Source: an uncultured Bacteroidota bacterium
GTDB lineage: Bacteria > Bacteroidota > Bacteroidia > Bacteroidales > VadinHA17
Assembly (NCBI GenBank): GCA_903824785.1
Contig: CAIJYD010000050.1
Coordinates: 1 to 50,746 of the forward strand
Length of the DNA: 50,746 bases
Reading direction: 5' to 3'
Below, one piece after another: positions 27,364 through 37,310 of this stretch (the first letter of the stretch is position 1; each line of letters begins with the position of its first letter). The notes below the pieces were generated by a model. The model searched no databases. It saw nothing but the letters and a program-made list of their open reading frames with translations, and was not told the origin of the DNA. The position numbers and the translations under genes were made by a program.

Positions 27364-27849
27364 CTATTTGGTATTCAGATCAGGGAAATTAATAATATCC
27401 GGGACCAGATATGCATCCGGAAACTCCTTGCTGATAATAAGAAACAGCTTGGTGGCCTCGGTTTTTGTTCTGAAGTCACCTACTCTTATTTTGAAATATC
27501 CGGGGTCGGCATACAGGGGATATGAAACAATGTCCGGGAACCTGATCATAAATTCGGCGCGGGCTCTATTCGATTCCTCTCTTGCATTCCTGTTTGAACT
27601 GCTGTAGATCTGTATCCTGAATCCTTCCATTCCATAATAGCCATTCTCCAGATAAATGTTCGTATTCATCAGTATATATCTGCCTATCAGACTGTCAATT
27701 GCCGGATTCTGAATGATGTTAAGCTTCCCGATATGAATATTGCTATCGGGCCTCTTGAAAAGATCTGAAGTTTTAACCAATGATTGTGCTGATCCAGACA
27801 GTGCTGAAAAATTCAGAATAAATAAAATCAAAAAATACTTTCTGATCAT
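27364..27849 (-). CDS. Secreted SPOR-domain protein
   Basis: From the ATG at 27849 the protein has 161 residues: a signal peptide (MIRKYFLILFILNFSALSGSAQ), a short linker and a C-terminal SPOR-like domain (GFRIQIYSSSNRNAREE, FKIRVGDFRTKTEATKL). SPOR domains bind denuded septal glycan. The frame extends upstream to 27894, but the extra residues precede a clean signal peptide and are unlikely to be translated. It is two bases upstream of the purF-like gene and probably shares its transcript. Confidence 0.8.
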   Translation of the reverse strand: MIRKYFLILFILNFSALSGSAQSLVKTSDLFKRPDSNIHIGKLNIIQNPAIDSLIGRYILMNTNIYLENGYYGMEGFRIQIYSSSNRNAREESNRARAEFMIRFPDIVSYPLYADPGYFKIRVGDFRTKTEATKLFLIISKEFPDAYLVPDIINFPDLNTK

Positions 27850-28141
27850 TTGGCAAAAATAACATTTCATTGACATTAATAAAACGGAAATCATGGTTTT
27901 ATTATTTTGAACAGCAGAATCGTGATTCGTCTTAATCTGATTTTATCCCATTGATAAAAAATTTAAGTTAAACAGCAGATTCCCTGAAAGATTAATTTCG
28001 CTGCGATTACATGCAGGCATAAGGCTTACCGGAAATTTTGCCGTTTCAAAATAATATGTACTTTTATTCTCTGACTGTCAATCAAAGGGTTTTATCCGGA
28101 AACGTTTCAAAAAATCGAACCATATTTGCAAAAAAATAAAG
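27850..28141. other. Divergent intergenic region
   Basis: This 292-base AT-rich region separates the minus-strand spor gene from the plus-strand glycosyltransferase set. I see no gene. A candidate plus-strand promoter is listed separately. Confidence 0.5.
28037..28066 (+). promoter_or_regulatory. Candidate Bacteroidota promoter for the glycosyltransferase set
   Basis: TTTG at 28037-28040, an 18-base spacer and TACTTTTA at 28059-28066 approximate the TTTG-N19-TAnnTTTG consensus with one mismatch in the -7 box. It would give a leader of about 70 bases before the GT87 start at 28142. Confidence 0.25.
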
Positions 28142-29332
28142 ATGATGATTGAAAAGGGGTATCTCAATTTTATACATTTTGTCAATAGACTGACTGAAAC
28201 GAATAAAAGAGTCTATTTTACAGGACTTTTCTTTGCAATCCTTATTACATTGAAGGAGGTTCTCGGATTGTCGTATAATAACTTTCAGATCTTTTCATTC
28301 GCCACATCCGATTTCTGGAGTGGAATTAATCCATATTCCAGCTGGCATCATTTATCCTTACATGGAAAACCTCTCGATAATTTTCTGTACGGTCCGTTGT
28401 TTTCAGTATTATTTACCCCCTTCACACTTTTCCCGGCATGGCTTGGTGTTTTTTTCTGGAATATCTTTACCTACTCGGTATTTTATTTCTCTGTCTTCAC
28501 TCTTCCAGATCAGTTTGATTTTGTGAAGAAAAAATTCATATTTTTCTTCTCATCTCTCTTACTTTTTGCTACACTGCTTTCAGTACAGTTTAATCCGGTG
28601 GTAGCAGCAATATTTCTCTTTTCCTTTACACTTCTTGAAAAAAAACAGGGACTTCTGGCTGTTTTACTTATTTTTCTTTCGGGTTTCACCAAAGTCTACG
28701 GCATTTTTCAGATCGCGATGATATTGTTTTATCCCGGATTCCGTAAGAACATCCTCTATTCTGCACTTATTGGAATTATTTTCATCTTCATTCCACTTAT
28801 AAATGTTCCTCTGAATGAACTGGCAACATATTATCAATCATGGATTTTTAAAGTTATGGACCATTCTGAGGCAGTGCTCCGTTTCAGTATTTACCGTCCC
28901 CTTTGTTCCTTTAATAGCTCCATTGAACCATTCACAGGGTTTATCTCACTGGGAGTACTTTTCGTGATACTTTTATTCACCCTCAGAAAGCTGAAAATAT
29001 TTAAAGAATCCATTTTGTTCCGGGGGCAGTTTCTCGGCATAATCATGAGCTGGGCCATCCTGTTTGGAGTAGGCTCTGAAAGGCATACTTATGTAATTGC
29101 AATCGCCGGTTATGCAATCTGGTATTTATGTTCCACTCCCGGCCTTTTCGAAAAAATACTACTCTGGATAAATTTCGTTTTGCTTGGTGTTATGCCTATC
29201 GATATCTTATGCCCTCCTGTAATTTCGGAGTTTATCCTGAAAAAGCTTTTCCTGGGCATAATCGTATTTACAATTACATGGGGAATAATGGTTTATAAAA
29301 CATTCAGCTCAAAATATGAGCTTAAGAATTGA
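28142..29332 (+). CDS. Polytopic glycosyltransferase, GT87-like (DUF2029)
   Basis: The 396-residue protein is almost entirely hydrophobic, with about ten membrane segments. It has the pattern of polyprenyl-phosphate-mannose-dependent mannosyltransferases: an early luminal/periplasmic loop with DFWSGINPYS, then LYGPLFSVLFTPFTLFPAW, and SGFTKVYGIFQ midway. Such enzymes use lipid-linked sugars on the outer face of the inner membrane. The next gene resembles a polyprenyl-phosphate sugar synthase, a logical donor supplier. The acceptor is unknown. The second codon is also ATG and could be the start. Confidence 0.75.
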   Translation: MMIEKGYLNFIHFVNRLTETNKRVYFTGLFFAILITLKEVLGLSYNNFQIFSFATSDFWSGINPYSSWHHLSLHGKPLDNFLYGPLFSVLFTPFTLFPAWLGVFFWNIFTYSVFYFSVFTLPDQFDFVKKKFIFFFSSLLLFATLLSVQFNPVVAAIFLFSFTLLEKKQGLLAVLLIFLSGFTKVYGIFQIAMILFYPGFRKNILYSALIGIIFIFIPLINVPLNELATYYQSWIFKVMDHSEAVLRFSIYRPLCSFNSSIEPFTGFISLGVLFVILLFTLRKLKIFKESILFRGQFLGIIMSWAILFGVGSERHTYVIAIAGYAIWYLCSTPGLFEKILLWINFVLLGVMPIDILCPPVISEFILKKLFLGIIVFTITWGIMVYKTFSSKYELKN

Positions 29333-29428
29333 CATTTTCCGTATCTATCCGCATAAAATAGATACATTTGTCCGGATTAACTGTATGGAAAGTTGAGGAG
29401 TAAGAGATCGCTTTTATAATAAACAAGA

Positions 29429-30160
29429 ATGAAAATTGATTTTGCTGTAATTGTTCCGATGGCGAACGAAAAGGAAGATTTTTTTCCTTTTATCTCTTCC
29501 CTCATAACTGTTTTGGATAAAATTGATAGCGGAAGAGTATATTTAATAATAGATAATGTCTCAAAAGACAATACTTTGGAATTATGTAACAACCTGTCAT
29601 TAAGCGACAACAGGTTTATTACAGTCTGGTCTCCCGAGAATAAAAATGTTGTCGATGCGTACATGAGAGGTTACCGGGAAGCTTTGAAAAACAAACATGA
29701 ATTCATAATCGAAATGGATGCAGGTTTGTCGCACGATCCGAATGCACTTCCATTGTTTCTGAAAGTATTAAATGAGGGTGATTTATGCGCTTTCGGCAGT
29801 CGTTTTATCCAGGGAGGCTCCATTCATGATTCAACCTGGAAAAGAACATTTTTATCAAAGACAGGCACCATTCTTTCAAATCTGCTTTTAGGTACCAGCA
29901 TGTATGATATGACATCGGGATTTCAGGGATTTCACATCAGCATCGTTGAGAAATTTACAGCATATCCCTTACTATCCAAGGCTCATTTTTATCAGACCGA
30001 ATTGCGGTATCTGCTGCGCAAAACCCGATACAAGGAGGTTCCTATTCACTACAGGGCTCCCTCTCCGAGTGTTTCCAAAAAAGCTATTTATAATTCATTT
30101 GATGTTCTGTTGCATTATTTCATTCTAAGGTTGAAATTTAAAGCTGCTGTAATAAAATGA
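29429..30160 (+). CDS. Family 2 glycosyltransferase (dolichol-phosphate-mannose synthase-like)
   Basis: The 243-residue GT-A protein has the DPM1-like layout: FAVIVPMANEKEDFFPF at the N-terminus, LIIDNVSKDNTLELC, and IIEMDAGLSHDPN in place of the usual DADLSH metal-binding motif (Gly replaces the second Asp). MYDMTSGFQGF corresponds to the conserved D-x-T-SGF motif. It has no C-terminal membrane segments. It probably charges a polyprenyl phosphate with a sugar for the GT87-like protein. Its stop overlaps the next start by ATGA. Confidence 0.85.
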   Translation: MKIDFAVIVPMANEKEDFFPFISSLITVLDKIDSGRVYLIIDNVSKDNTLELCNNLSLSDNRFITVWSPENKNVVDAYMRGYREALKNKHEFIIEMDAGLSHDPNALPLFLKVLNEGDLCAFGSRFIQGGSIHDSTWKRTFLSKTGTILSNLLLGTSMYDMTSGFQGFHISIVEKFTAYPLLSKAHFYQTELRYLLRKTRYKEVPIHYRAPSPSVSKKAIYNSFDVLLHYFILRLKFKAAVIK

Positions 30161-31173
30161 ATAAACCCAACCATACTTTCTTAGTCATTACCTCAATTGC
30201 CGGGAGTGATAATGCAGTACTGAAGAAATTTTCAGAAGAATCTTCAGAACACAACATATCCTTTATTGTGGCAGGCGATACCAAAAGCCCGAAGGAATTT
30301 AATCTTCCCGGGTGCGATTTTTACTCAATTGAACGTCAGCAGGAGCTCGATTTTGAACTGGCAAAGGTATTACCTGTAAGACATTATGCACGAAAAAACC
30401 TCGGGTATTTACTGGCCATGAGAGCGGGTGCTGAAATAATTATCGAAACAGATGATGATAATTTTCCTCTTCCCTCCTTCTGGGACAAAAGAAAGAGGCT
30501 GGTAAATGCTCATCTCATGAATGACAGGGGATGGGTGAATATTTACAAATATTTTACAGATGTTCATATCTGGCCAAGAGGCTTCGCTCTGGAAAACATT
30601 AACGACAGTTTACCTGAACCTGAACCTCTTATATCGGTTGAGTGCCCCATCCAGCAGGGATTAGCAGATGAAAACCCTGATGTGGATGCAATATACCGGC
30701 TTGTTCTTCCATTGCCGGTAACCTTTGACAAATCGGAGAATATTGCACTTGGCAAAAACTCAGTCTGCCCTTTCAACAGTCAGAACACCACCTGGTTCAG
30801 GGAAGCATTTATGCTGATGTATCTCCCTTCGTACTGTAGTTTCAGGATGACTGATATCTGGCGTTCTTTTGTGGCGCAGCGTATCGCATGGACATGCGGA
30901 TGGCCGGTGTTATTTCACCAGAGCACGGTATGGCAACAGAGAAACGATCATAATTTAATGCATGATTTTCGCGATGAGATTTCCGGTTACAATAACAATG
31001 CACAGATAATCAACTGTCTCCGTGAATTGCCTTTAAAGGAGGGTGCTGAGAATATTGGGGCAAATATGATTCACTGTTACCAGAAACTGATTGAGCTTGG
31101 ACTTGTTGATCAGAATGAAATAATTCTTCTGAATAGCTGGCTAAAAGATATCAGTTCCCTTTCAGAAAAATAA
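30157..31173 (+). CDS. STELLO-family (DUF288) glycosyltransferase-like protein
   Basis: The 338-residue soluble protein matches the STELLO/DUF288 family: FIVAGDTKSPKEF, RHYARKNLGYLLAMRAGA and IIETDDDNFPL, with a DDD metal-binding triad at about 99-101. It was named from plant Golgi proteins that act with cellulose synthase; bacterial members are uncharacterised. Its ATGA overlap with the GT2 gene and closeness to GT87 suggest one glycan pathway. The sugar donor is unknown. Confidence 0.7.
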   Translation: MNKPNHTFLVITSIAGSDNAVLKKFSEESSEHNISFIVAGDTKSPKEFNLPGCDFYSIERQQELDFELAKVLPVRHYARKNLGYLLAMRAGAEIIIETDDDNFPLPSFWDKRKRLVNAHLMNDRGWVNIYKYFTDVHIWPRGFALENINDSLPEPEPLISVECPIQQGLADENPDVDAIYRLVLPLPVTFDKSENIALGKNSVCPFNSQNTTWFREAFMLMYLPSYCSFRMTDIWRSFVAQRIAWTCGWPVLFHQSTVWQQRNDHNLMHDFRDEISGYNNNAQIINCLRELPLKEGAENIGANMIHCYQKLIELGLVDQNEIILLNSWLKDISSLSEK

Positions 31174-31238
31174 AGTTTTTAATTTTCCGGGTAAGTACCG
31201 GATATAATCTTATCAGCAAGCTCTAAATAGGAAAAGAT

Positions 31239-31982
31239 CTATCCCAGCGCTTCTGCCAGTTCGTCGGTCATCTCAAGATTATGGTATACAAACTGAATAT
31301 CATCATCATCTTCCAGTATATCAACAAGTTTTAATACTTTTTTTGCAGAATCAATATCAAGTTTTTTGGCATCATTCGGGATTCTTTTCAATCCGGCTTC
31401 TTCAACTTCAATACCAAGTTCACTGAGTTTTTTGTTTAAGCTTCCGAAGTCTTCCATTGCGCATGAAACAGTAATCAGATCACCATCAACTTCAAAGTCT
31501 TCAGCCCCGGCATCGATCATTTCAAGTTCAATTTCATCCAGAGCAAGACCTTCATTTTTAATAGTAAAAATACCTTTCCTGTCAAAAAGGAAGCTGAGAG
31601 AACCATTAGTTCCAAGGTTTCCGCCATGCTTATTAAAAGCAGATCTTACAGAAGCAACTGTTCTGTTATTATTGTCAGTAAGGCACTCTACGAAAACAGC
31701 AACACCGCAGGGGCCATAACCTTCAAATGATGTCTCTATAAAACTTTCGGCATCTGCACCGGTAGCTTTTTTTATTGCCCTGTCAATATTATCTTTAGGC
31801 ATGTTGGCGCCTTTAGCGTTTTGGACAGCAAGCCGGAGCCTTGCATTTGATTCGGCATCTCCGCCTCCCTCTTTCGCAGCAATAATTATCTCCTTTATAA
31901 TTTTGGTAAATTTCTTTCCCCTTTTAGCATCTATTGCCCCTTTTTTCCGCTTGATGGTTGACCACTTACTATGACCTGACAT
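31239..31982 (-). CDS. yebC: YebC/PmpR-family protein (TACO1-like)
   Basis: The 247-residue product begins MSGHSKWSTIKRKKGAIDAKRGKKFTK, cut here to its known start, and has the family blocks GYGPCGVAVFVECLTDNNNRT and an acidic C-terminal domain. Members have been described as transcription regulators and more recently as ribosome-associated factors aiding translation of difficult sequences. The frame is open a further 33 codons upstream to 32081, but these residues do not belong to the family. Confidence 0.93.
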   Translation of the reverse strand: MSGHSKWSTIKRKKGAIDAKRGKKFTKIIKEIIIAAKEGGGDAESNARLRLAVQNAKGANMPKDNIDRAIKKATGADAESFIETSFEGYGPCGVAVFVECLTDNNNRTVASVRSAFNKHGGNLGTNGSLSFLFDRKGIFTIKNEGLALDEIELEMIDAGAEDFEVDGDLITVSCAMEDFGSLNKKLSELGIEVEEAGLKRIPNDAKKLDIDSAKKVLKLVDILEDDDDIQFVYHNLEMTDELAEALG

Positions 31983-32172
31983 ATTATTAATTTTTATTAT
32001 ACAGAATGCAAAATTAAATAATTCTTTCAAACCTCGCTCATACTTTATAGATTTGTGCTTTATTTGAAATACATCTGACACCCGAACCTATCGGGAAGGC
32101 CTCAGGCTACGGGACTCCTGAATTAACTTTTCCTGTCGCCTGTCGCCACTTAATTAGTTAATAAAGTCATTA

Positions 32173-33495
32173 ATGAGTAAGAAAGTATTTATAGAAACAT
32201 ATGGTTGCCAAATGAATGTCGCTGATAGTGAGGTTGTTATGTCCATACTTTCAAATGCAGGCTATGAATCCACTGATAATATAAATGAGGCCGGATTAAT
32301 ATTAATAAATACCTGTTCAATCCGTGATAATGCTGAACAACGTATATGGGGAAGACTGAAAGCCATCAGCCATCTGAAAAAGCGGAAGCACGACCTGAAA
32401 ATCGGAATCATCGGATGCATGGCTGAACGGCTGAAGGAAAAACTTATTGAAACGGAAAAGCTGGTTGACATTGTGGTCGGACCTGATGCTTACCGTGAGC
32501 TTCCGCTTCTTGTTGCAGAAGCTGAAGCGGGCCATAAAGCCGTCAATGTGCTCCTTTCCCGCGAGGAGACTTATGCTGACATCTCACCTGTGAGAATGGA
32601 TAAAAACGGAGTATCCTCATTTGTATCGATAATGAGGGGCTGCAATAATATGTGTTCATATTGTGTAGTGCCTTATGTTCGCGGAGCAGAAAGAAGCCGG
32701 AATCCCGAATCCATCATGAAAGAGGCACAGGAGCTTTATGAAATGGGCTACAGGGAGGTGACACTGCTTGGACAGAATGTTGACTCGTATAAATGGGACA
32801 ATAACAATAAGATAATGGGCTTTCCTGAACTGCTCAGTAATGTGGCAGCGATAAATCCTCTTTTAAGGGTAAGGTTTTCCACTTCTCATCCGAAAGATAT
32901 CTCAGATGAATTACTTCATACTATTGCCCTGCATGACAATATCTGCAAACACATCCACCTGCCTGCACAGAGTGGAAGCAGCCGGATCCTGAAACTTATG
33001 AACCGTGATTATTCCAGAGAATGGTATATGGATCGCATTAAGGCAATTCGTTCCATCATTCCCGAATGCTCACTCTCGACCGATATGATTGCCGGGTTTT
33101 GCACCGAAACGAAAGAAGATCATGAAGAATCACTATCACTGATGGAATGGGTGGGTTATGACTTTGCTTATATGTTCAAGTATAGCGAACGGCCCGGAAC
33201 CAGAGCAGCAAGAAAATATAAAGATGATGTTCCTGAGCTTATTAAGTCCGAAAGGCTCAGTGAAATGATCGCTCTCCAGAACAAGCTTTCCATTAAATCA
33301 AAAAAAAATGACCCGGGTAGGATCTATGAGGTTCTTGTTGAGGGTTATTCAAAAAGATCCGATGAACATTTATCGGGACGCACATCACAGAATAAGGTTG
33401 TTGTTTTCCCAGCGGAGAGCCGGGTAAAGGGGGAATATGTAAATGTACTTATTGAAAAATGTACCTCTGCAACCCTTATCGGAAAATGTATTTAG
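32173..33495 (+). CDS. miaB: tRNA-i6A37 methylthiotransferase MiaB
   Basis: MiaB (440 residues) adds a methylthio group to i6A37 of tRNAs reading UNN codons, using two Fe-S clusters. The N-terminal UPF0004 domain has its three cysteines in ETYGCQMN, NTCSIRDNA and IGCMAER. The radical-SAM motif is CNNMCSYC within IMRGCNNMCSYCVVP, and the C-terminal TRAM domain (YEVLVEGYSKRS) is present. MiaB rather than MtaB or RimO is supported by YGCQMNVADSE. Confidence 0.95.
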   Translation: MSKKVFIETYGCQMNVADSEVVMSILSNAGYESTDNINEAGLILINTCSIRDNAEQRIWGRLKAISHLKKRKHDLKIGIIGCMAERLKEKLIETEKLVDIVVGPDAYRELPLLVAEAEAGHKAVNVLLSREETYADISPVRMDKNGVSSFVSIMRGCNNMCSYCVVPYVRGAERSRNPESIMKEAQELYEMGYREVTLLGQNVDSYKWDNNNKIMGFPELLSNVAAINPLLRVRFSTSHPKDISDELLHTIALHDNICKHIHLPAQSGSSRILKLMNRDYSREWYMDRIKAIRSIIPECSLSTDMIAGFCTETKEDHEESLSLMEWVGYDFAYMFKYSERPGTRAARKYKDDVPELIKSERLSEMIALQNKLSIKSKKNDPGRIYEVLVEGYSKRSDEHLSGRTSQNKVVVFPAESRVKGEYVNVLIEKCTSATLIGKCI

Positions 33496-33560
33496 CAGAA
33501 GAATAATTTGCTCTTCTCTTAGCTTCGGCGTAACTTGCACCATAATCAGATGACGATAAT

Positions 33561-34256
33561 ATGAAATGGAATTATAGCCTTGCAATAATTATTGCTGTTT
33601 GTATCGGGCAGGTTACATACGGACAGAATAGTTCAAAAAAAGCCGGAAAGAGCATTACCATTACAGGTAAGATAATTAACCAGCAGCAAAAGCCTGTTGA
33701 AGGAGCTGTTTTTTATATTGACAATTTAAAAACCAGTTTTAAATCGAAAAGCAATGGTTCTTATAAGGTTAAAGCGAGCTCTTCTGCTGTTAAACTTAAG
33801 GTGATCTCACCGGAGTATGGTGCAGGCGAAACTTTAATAAACGGACAGAAAACTATTAATTTTACCCTGGACGGCATAACGGAAAACCCCTCATTTAATT
33901 CCGCAATCAGCGGAGAAAACGGACAAAATCAGAATCCTGCCCCATCTTCTTCAAAGACAAGGGCTAAAAAGATGAACACCTACAGCAACATTTATCAGAT
34001 GATCCGTGGGGAAGTAAGAGGTGTTGTTGTAAGCGGAAAAAGTGTTCAGGTTATGCAGGGACATTCATTCTATGGCAGCAGGACACCTCTCTTTGTTGTA
34101 AACGGGATAATTGTTACCAGCATTGATTTTGTTAATCCTGTGGAAGTAAAATCAATAACATATCTTAAAGGCTCACAAGCAGCAATTTACGGAATAAATG
34201 GCACAAACGGTGTAATAAGTATCACCCTTCTAAATGGCTCCGAGAGGGAGAAATAG
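33561..34256 (+). CDS. Secreted TonB plug-domain protein without barrel (copy 1)
   Basis: The 231-residue product has a signal peptide ending near YGQ, a carboxypeptidase-regulatory-like beta domain (about 32-100, GKIINQQQKPVEGAVFYID) and a TonB-receptor plug-like domain (about 140-228, TPLFVVNGIIVTSIDFVNP, SITYLKGSQAAIYGINGTNG). The order copies the N-terminus of SusC-like receptors, but there is no outer-membrane barrel and the gene stops cleanly. The next gene, 30 bases on, is a paralogue. Function unknown: it could be a periplasmic decoy or regulatory plug, or a surface protein. Confidence 0.8.
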   Translation: MKWNYSLAIIIAVCIGQVTYGQNSSKKAGKSITITGKIINQQQKPVEGAVFYIDNLKTSFKSKSNGSYKVKASSSAVKLKVISPEYGAGETLINGQKTINFTLDGITENPSFNSAISGENGQNQNPAPSSSKTRAKKMNTYSNIYQMIRGEVRGVVVSGKSVQVMQGHSFYGSRTPLFVVNGIIVTSIDFVNPVEVKSITYLKGSQAAIYGINGTNGVISITLLNGSEREK

Positions 34257-34286
34257 GATTGCGGAAATAAATAAAACAAAATTATA

Positions 34287-35003
34287 ATGATGAGATCAAA
34301 AGCCTTCTTCATAATTCTGATTCTGATTCTATCTGTAACTGTTTCGTCAGGTCAAAAGGGTGACAAAATGGTTGTTATTTCCGGCGCAGTAACTGATGCC
34401 AAAAAAAATCCGGTTGAAGGAGCTGTGTTCTATATTGACAATTTAAAAACCAGTTACAGAACCAAGAGCAACGGTTCGTATAAAATAAAAGTGAGTCCCT
34501 CTGCCCGTAAATTATCTGTCAGAACAAACGATTGGGGTTCCCGCGACACTATAATAAATGAACTGACAATCATCAACTTCACTCTGCCCGGCTCACTTAT
34601 TACTGATAATGGGAAGCAAGAAGAAGAGAAAGCTGTGAAAGAAGTAAATTCTTCCGGAAGTCCTGAGAACCAGAGGAGTGAGACAACAAAAGTAAATAAA
34701 ATAGACGGAACAATAAATAAGTACGCCTCATATAAGAATATTTATGAAATCCTGGATGGCAAAGTACCCGGGGTACAGGTAAGTGGCAAAACCATTACTA
34801 TCCGCGGACAGAATTCTGTTAACGGAAATTCGCAGCCGGTCTTTGTGGTTGATGGATCAATAGTTTACTCCATTGATGATATAAATCCTGTTGATGTTAA
34901 ATCAATTGAGGTATTAAAAGGTGCAGCGGCAGCTCTCTACGGTTATCAGGGAGCAAACGGTGTTATTTCAATAACACTAGTCAAAGCAGGCGATACGAAA
35001 TAA
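34287..35003 (+). CDS. Secreted TonB plug-domain protein without barrel (copy 2)
   Basis: This 238-residue paralogue of the preceding gene has a signal peptide (about 1-22), the same regulatory-like domain (KNPVEGAVFYIDNLKTSY) and a plug that is closer to canonical SusC than copy 1: ILDGKVPGVQVSGKTITIRG, QPVFVVDGSIVYSIDDINP and VKSIEVLKGAAAALYG. The two genes share near-identical DNA across the GAVFYIDNLKTS segment, showing a recent tandem duplication. The Lys/Glu-rich linker (about 112-140) differs in length between the copies. It ends one base from the convergent aspS stop. Confidence 0.8.
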   Translation: MMRSKAFFIILILILSVTVSSGQKGDKMVVISGAVTDAKKNPVEGAVFYIDNLKTSYRTKSNGSYKIKVSPSARKLSVRTNDWGSRDTIINELTIINFTLPGSLITDNGKQEEEKAVKEVNSSGSPENQRSETTKVNKIDGTINKYASYKNIYEILDGKVPGVQVSGKTITIRGQNSVNGNSQPVFVVDGSIVYSIDDINPVDVKSIEVLKGAAAALYGYQGANGVISITLVKAGDTK

Positions 35004-35004
35004 A

Positions 35005-36765
35005 TCACCCGCGCGTATCAGGTTTAATAAGTAGTCTGAGTTCATTAAGCTGCTGAACTGAGATCTGAGAAGGAGTGTCGAGCATAACATCTCTGCCTGA
35101 GTTGTTTTTCGGGAAGGCTATAAAATCGCGAATGGAATCCTGTCCTCCGAACATTGCAACCCATCTGTCGAATCCGAAAGCAATACCACCGTGAGGCGGT
35201 GCCCCGAATTTGAAAGCATTCAAAAGAAAACCAAACTGGTCATCAGCCTCTTCATCACTGAAACCTAACACTTTAAACATCATTTTCTGAATAGTGGCAT
35301 CGTGTATTCTTATTGAACCACCTCCTATCTCCACACCGTTTATAACAAGGTCGTAAGCGTTGGCCCTGACTTTACCCGGATCTTTTTCCAGCAAATCGAG
35401 ATCTTCAGGTATTGGAGAGGTGAACGGGTGGTGCATTGCATAGAATCTTTTACTCTCTTCATCCCATTCAAGAAGAGGAAAATCAACTACCCATAAAGGT
35501 TTAAAGAGATCTCTCTTTCGTAATCCGAGACGGCTTCCCATTTCAAGTCTTAATTCCGAAAGAGCTGTCAGGGTTTTTTTCTTATCACCGGCCAATACCA
35601 GTAACAGATCGCCAGGTTTTGCATTCATGGCAACAGCCCATTTCAATAACTCTTCCGGCGAATAAAATTTATCGACCGACGATTTTAATGTCCCGTCAGG
35701 ATTATATCTCACATATATCAGCCCCTTTGCTCCTATCTGAGGTTTTTTAACAAACTCTGTCAATTCGTCGAGCTGTTTTCTGGTATATTCATAACAGCCT
35801 TCTGCACAGATGGCTCCAACATATTCCGAGGAATCAAAAACTACAAAATCATGCCCTTTGGCTATTCCTGATATTTCGGTGAATCGCATTCCAAAACGTA
35901 GGTCAGGCTTGTCGGAGCCATAGAATTCCATTGCCTCCTGGTATGGGATCCTCATAAACGGTTCAGAAAATTCAATTCCTTTTACCTGTTTAAAAAGATA
36001 TTTTGCCAGTCCTTCAAACGTATTCAGGATATCATCTCTCTCCACAAAAGACATTTCACAATCTATCTGCGAAAATTCAGGCTGCCTGTCAGCACGAAGA
36101 TCTTCATCCCTGAAACATTTAACTATCTGAAAATATTTATCGAAACCTGCCACCATGAGCAGTTGTTTCAGCGTCTGCGGGGACTGAGGCAAGGCATAGA
36201 AAGTACCTGGCTGCATCCTTGAGGGAACAACAAAATCGCGGGCTCCTTCGGGAGTGGATTTAATCAGGACAGGTGTTTCAACCTCCACGAAACCAATCGA
36301 ATCCATGTGTTTTCTAACCTCCTGAGCCACCCGGTGACGAAGAATAATATTGTTTTTAACTGTTGTCCTGCGAAGGTCGAGATAGCGGTATTTCATCCTT
36401 AATTCTTCTCCTCCGTCTGTCTCCTCCTCAATTGTAAAAGGGGGAACCTCGCTCCTGTTAAGAATATTCAGCTCCTCGACATCTATTTCAATTTCACCGG
36501 TTATAATCTTCAGGTTTTTATTACTGCGCTCTTTAACTTTCCCTTTAGCCTGAATTACAAACTCACGGCCGAGTTTACGTGCTTTTTCACAAAGGAGACT
36601 ATTTGTTTCCATATTGAAAACGAGCTGGGTAATACCATACCTGTCGCGGAGATCAACAAAAGTCATACCTCCAAGATCCCTTGATTTCTGAACCCAGCCG
36701 CATAAAATAACGTCGTTACCCGTAAATTTCATGTTTAACTCTCCGCACGTGTGTGTCCTGTACAT
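35005..36765 (-). CDS. aspS: Aspartyl-tRNA synthetase
   Basis: AspS (586 residues from the ATG at 36765) charges tRNA-Asp. It shows the OB-fold anticodon domain ([24 protein letters not shown]), class II motif 2 ([18 protein letters not shown]), the bacterial GAD insertion and motif 3 ([15 protein letters not shown]). The frame extends to a TTG at 36789, but [10 protein letters not shown] is the usual N-terminus. Whether it also charges tRNA-Asn cannot be decided here. Confidence 0.96.
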   Translation of the reverse strand: MYRTHTCGELNMKFTGNDVILCGWVQKSRDLGGMTFVDLRDRYGITQLVFNMETNSLLCEKARKLGREFVIQAKGKVKERSNKNLKIITGEIEIDVEELNILNRSEVPPFTIEEETDGGEELRMKYRYLDLRRTTVKNNIILRHRVAQEVRKHMDSIGFVEVETPVLIKSTPEGARDFVVPSRMQPGTFYALPQSPQTLKQLLMVAGFDKYFQIVKCFRDEDLRADRQPEFSQIDCEMSFVERDDILNTFEGLAKYLFKQVKGIEFSEPFMRIPYQEAMEFYGSDKPDLRFGMRFTEISGIAKGHDFVVFDSSEYVGAICAEGCYEYTRKQLDELTEFVKKPQIGAKGLIYVRYNPDGTLKSSVDKFYSPEELLKWAVAMNAKPGDLLLVLAGDKKKTLTALSELRLEMGSRLGLRKRDLFKPLWVVDFPLLEWDEESKRFYAMHHPFTSPIPEDLDLLEKDPGKVRANAYDLVINGVEIGGGSIRIHDATIQKMMFKVLGFSDEEADDQFGFLLNAFKFGAPPHGGIAFGFDRWVAMFGGQDSIRDFIAFPKNNSGRDVMLDTPSQISVQQLNELRLLIKPDTRG

Positions 36766-36869
36766 CTCTATCTGATTAAATTTCTGCAAAAATAAGAAAA
36801 TTATCAGATTGAAGAGTGAAAGCTAAATCCCAATTTTCTTTATACTTTTATAAGTCAAAACCTCCAATA

Positions 36870-37310
36870 ATGATTCAGAGCAAAAAAGAGCAATTTATGA
36901 GAGCAGCCCTGGCTGAAGCGAACAAGGCATTTGACAAAAAGGAGGTTCCGGTTGGAGCGGTAGTGGTCTGCAATGATATTATTATTGCCCGTGCTCATAA
37001 TCTTACTGAAACATTAAAGGATCCGACAGCACATGCAGAGATGCAGGCTATTACATCTGCTACCAACTGGCTCGGCGGCAAGTATCTAACCGACTGTACA
37101 ATATATGTAACCCTTGAGCCATGTGCAATGTGTGCGGGCGCCCTGGGATGGAGTCAGGCGGCTGCTCTGGTATATGGTGCAACAGACGAGAAGAAGGGCT
37201 TCAGTTCCATATCTGACTCACTGCTTCATCCGAAAACAAAAGTTGAATCGGGGCTCCTTGAGAAAGAATGCGGTGAACTTCTGACAAGGTTTTTTAAAAG
37301 CCGCCGATAA
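36870..37310 (+). CDS. tadA: TadA-like nucleoside/tRNA adenosine deaminase
   Basis: The 146-residue protein has the zinc-dependent deaminase signature: AHAEMQAI with the catalytic Glu, and PCAMCAGAL with two zinc cysteines. KEVPVGAVVV and the size fit TadA, which makes inosine at position 34 of tRNA-Arg(ACG). Guanine deaminase-like relatives are a less likely option. The ATG at 36870 is chosen over an upstream one at 36816 because MIQSKKEQFMRAAL begins the family alignment. Confidence 0.88.
   Translation: MIQSKKEQFMRAALAEANKAFDKKEVPVGAVVVCNDIIIARAHNLTETLKDPTAHAEMQAITSATNWLGGKYLTDCTIYVTLEPCAMCAGALGWSQAAALVYGATDEKKGFSSISDSLLHPKTKVESGLLEKECGELLTRFFKSRR

Noticed and set aside
31983-32081. 33-residue N-terminal extension of YebC
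   Set aside because: MSGHSKWS is the family start; the extension is unlike any YebC and lies in the upstream region.
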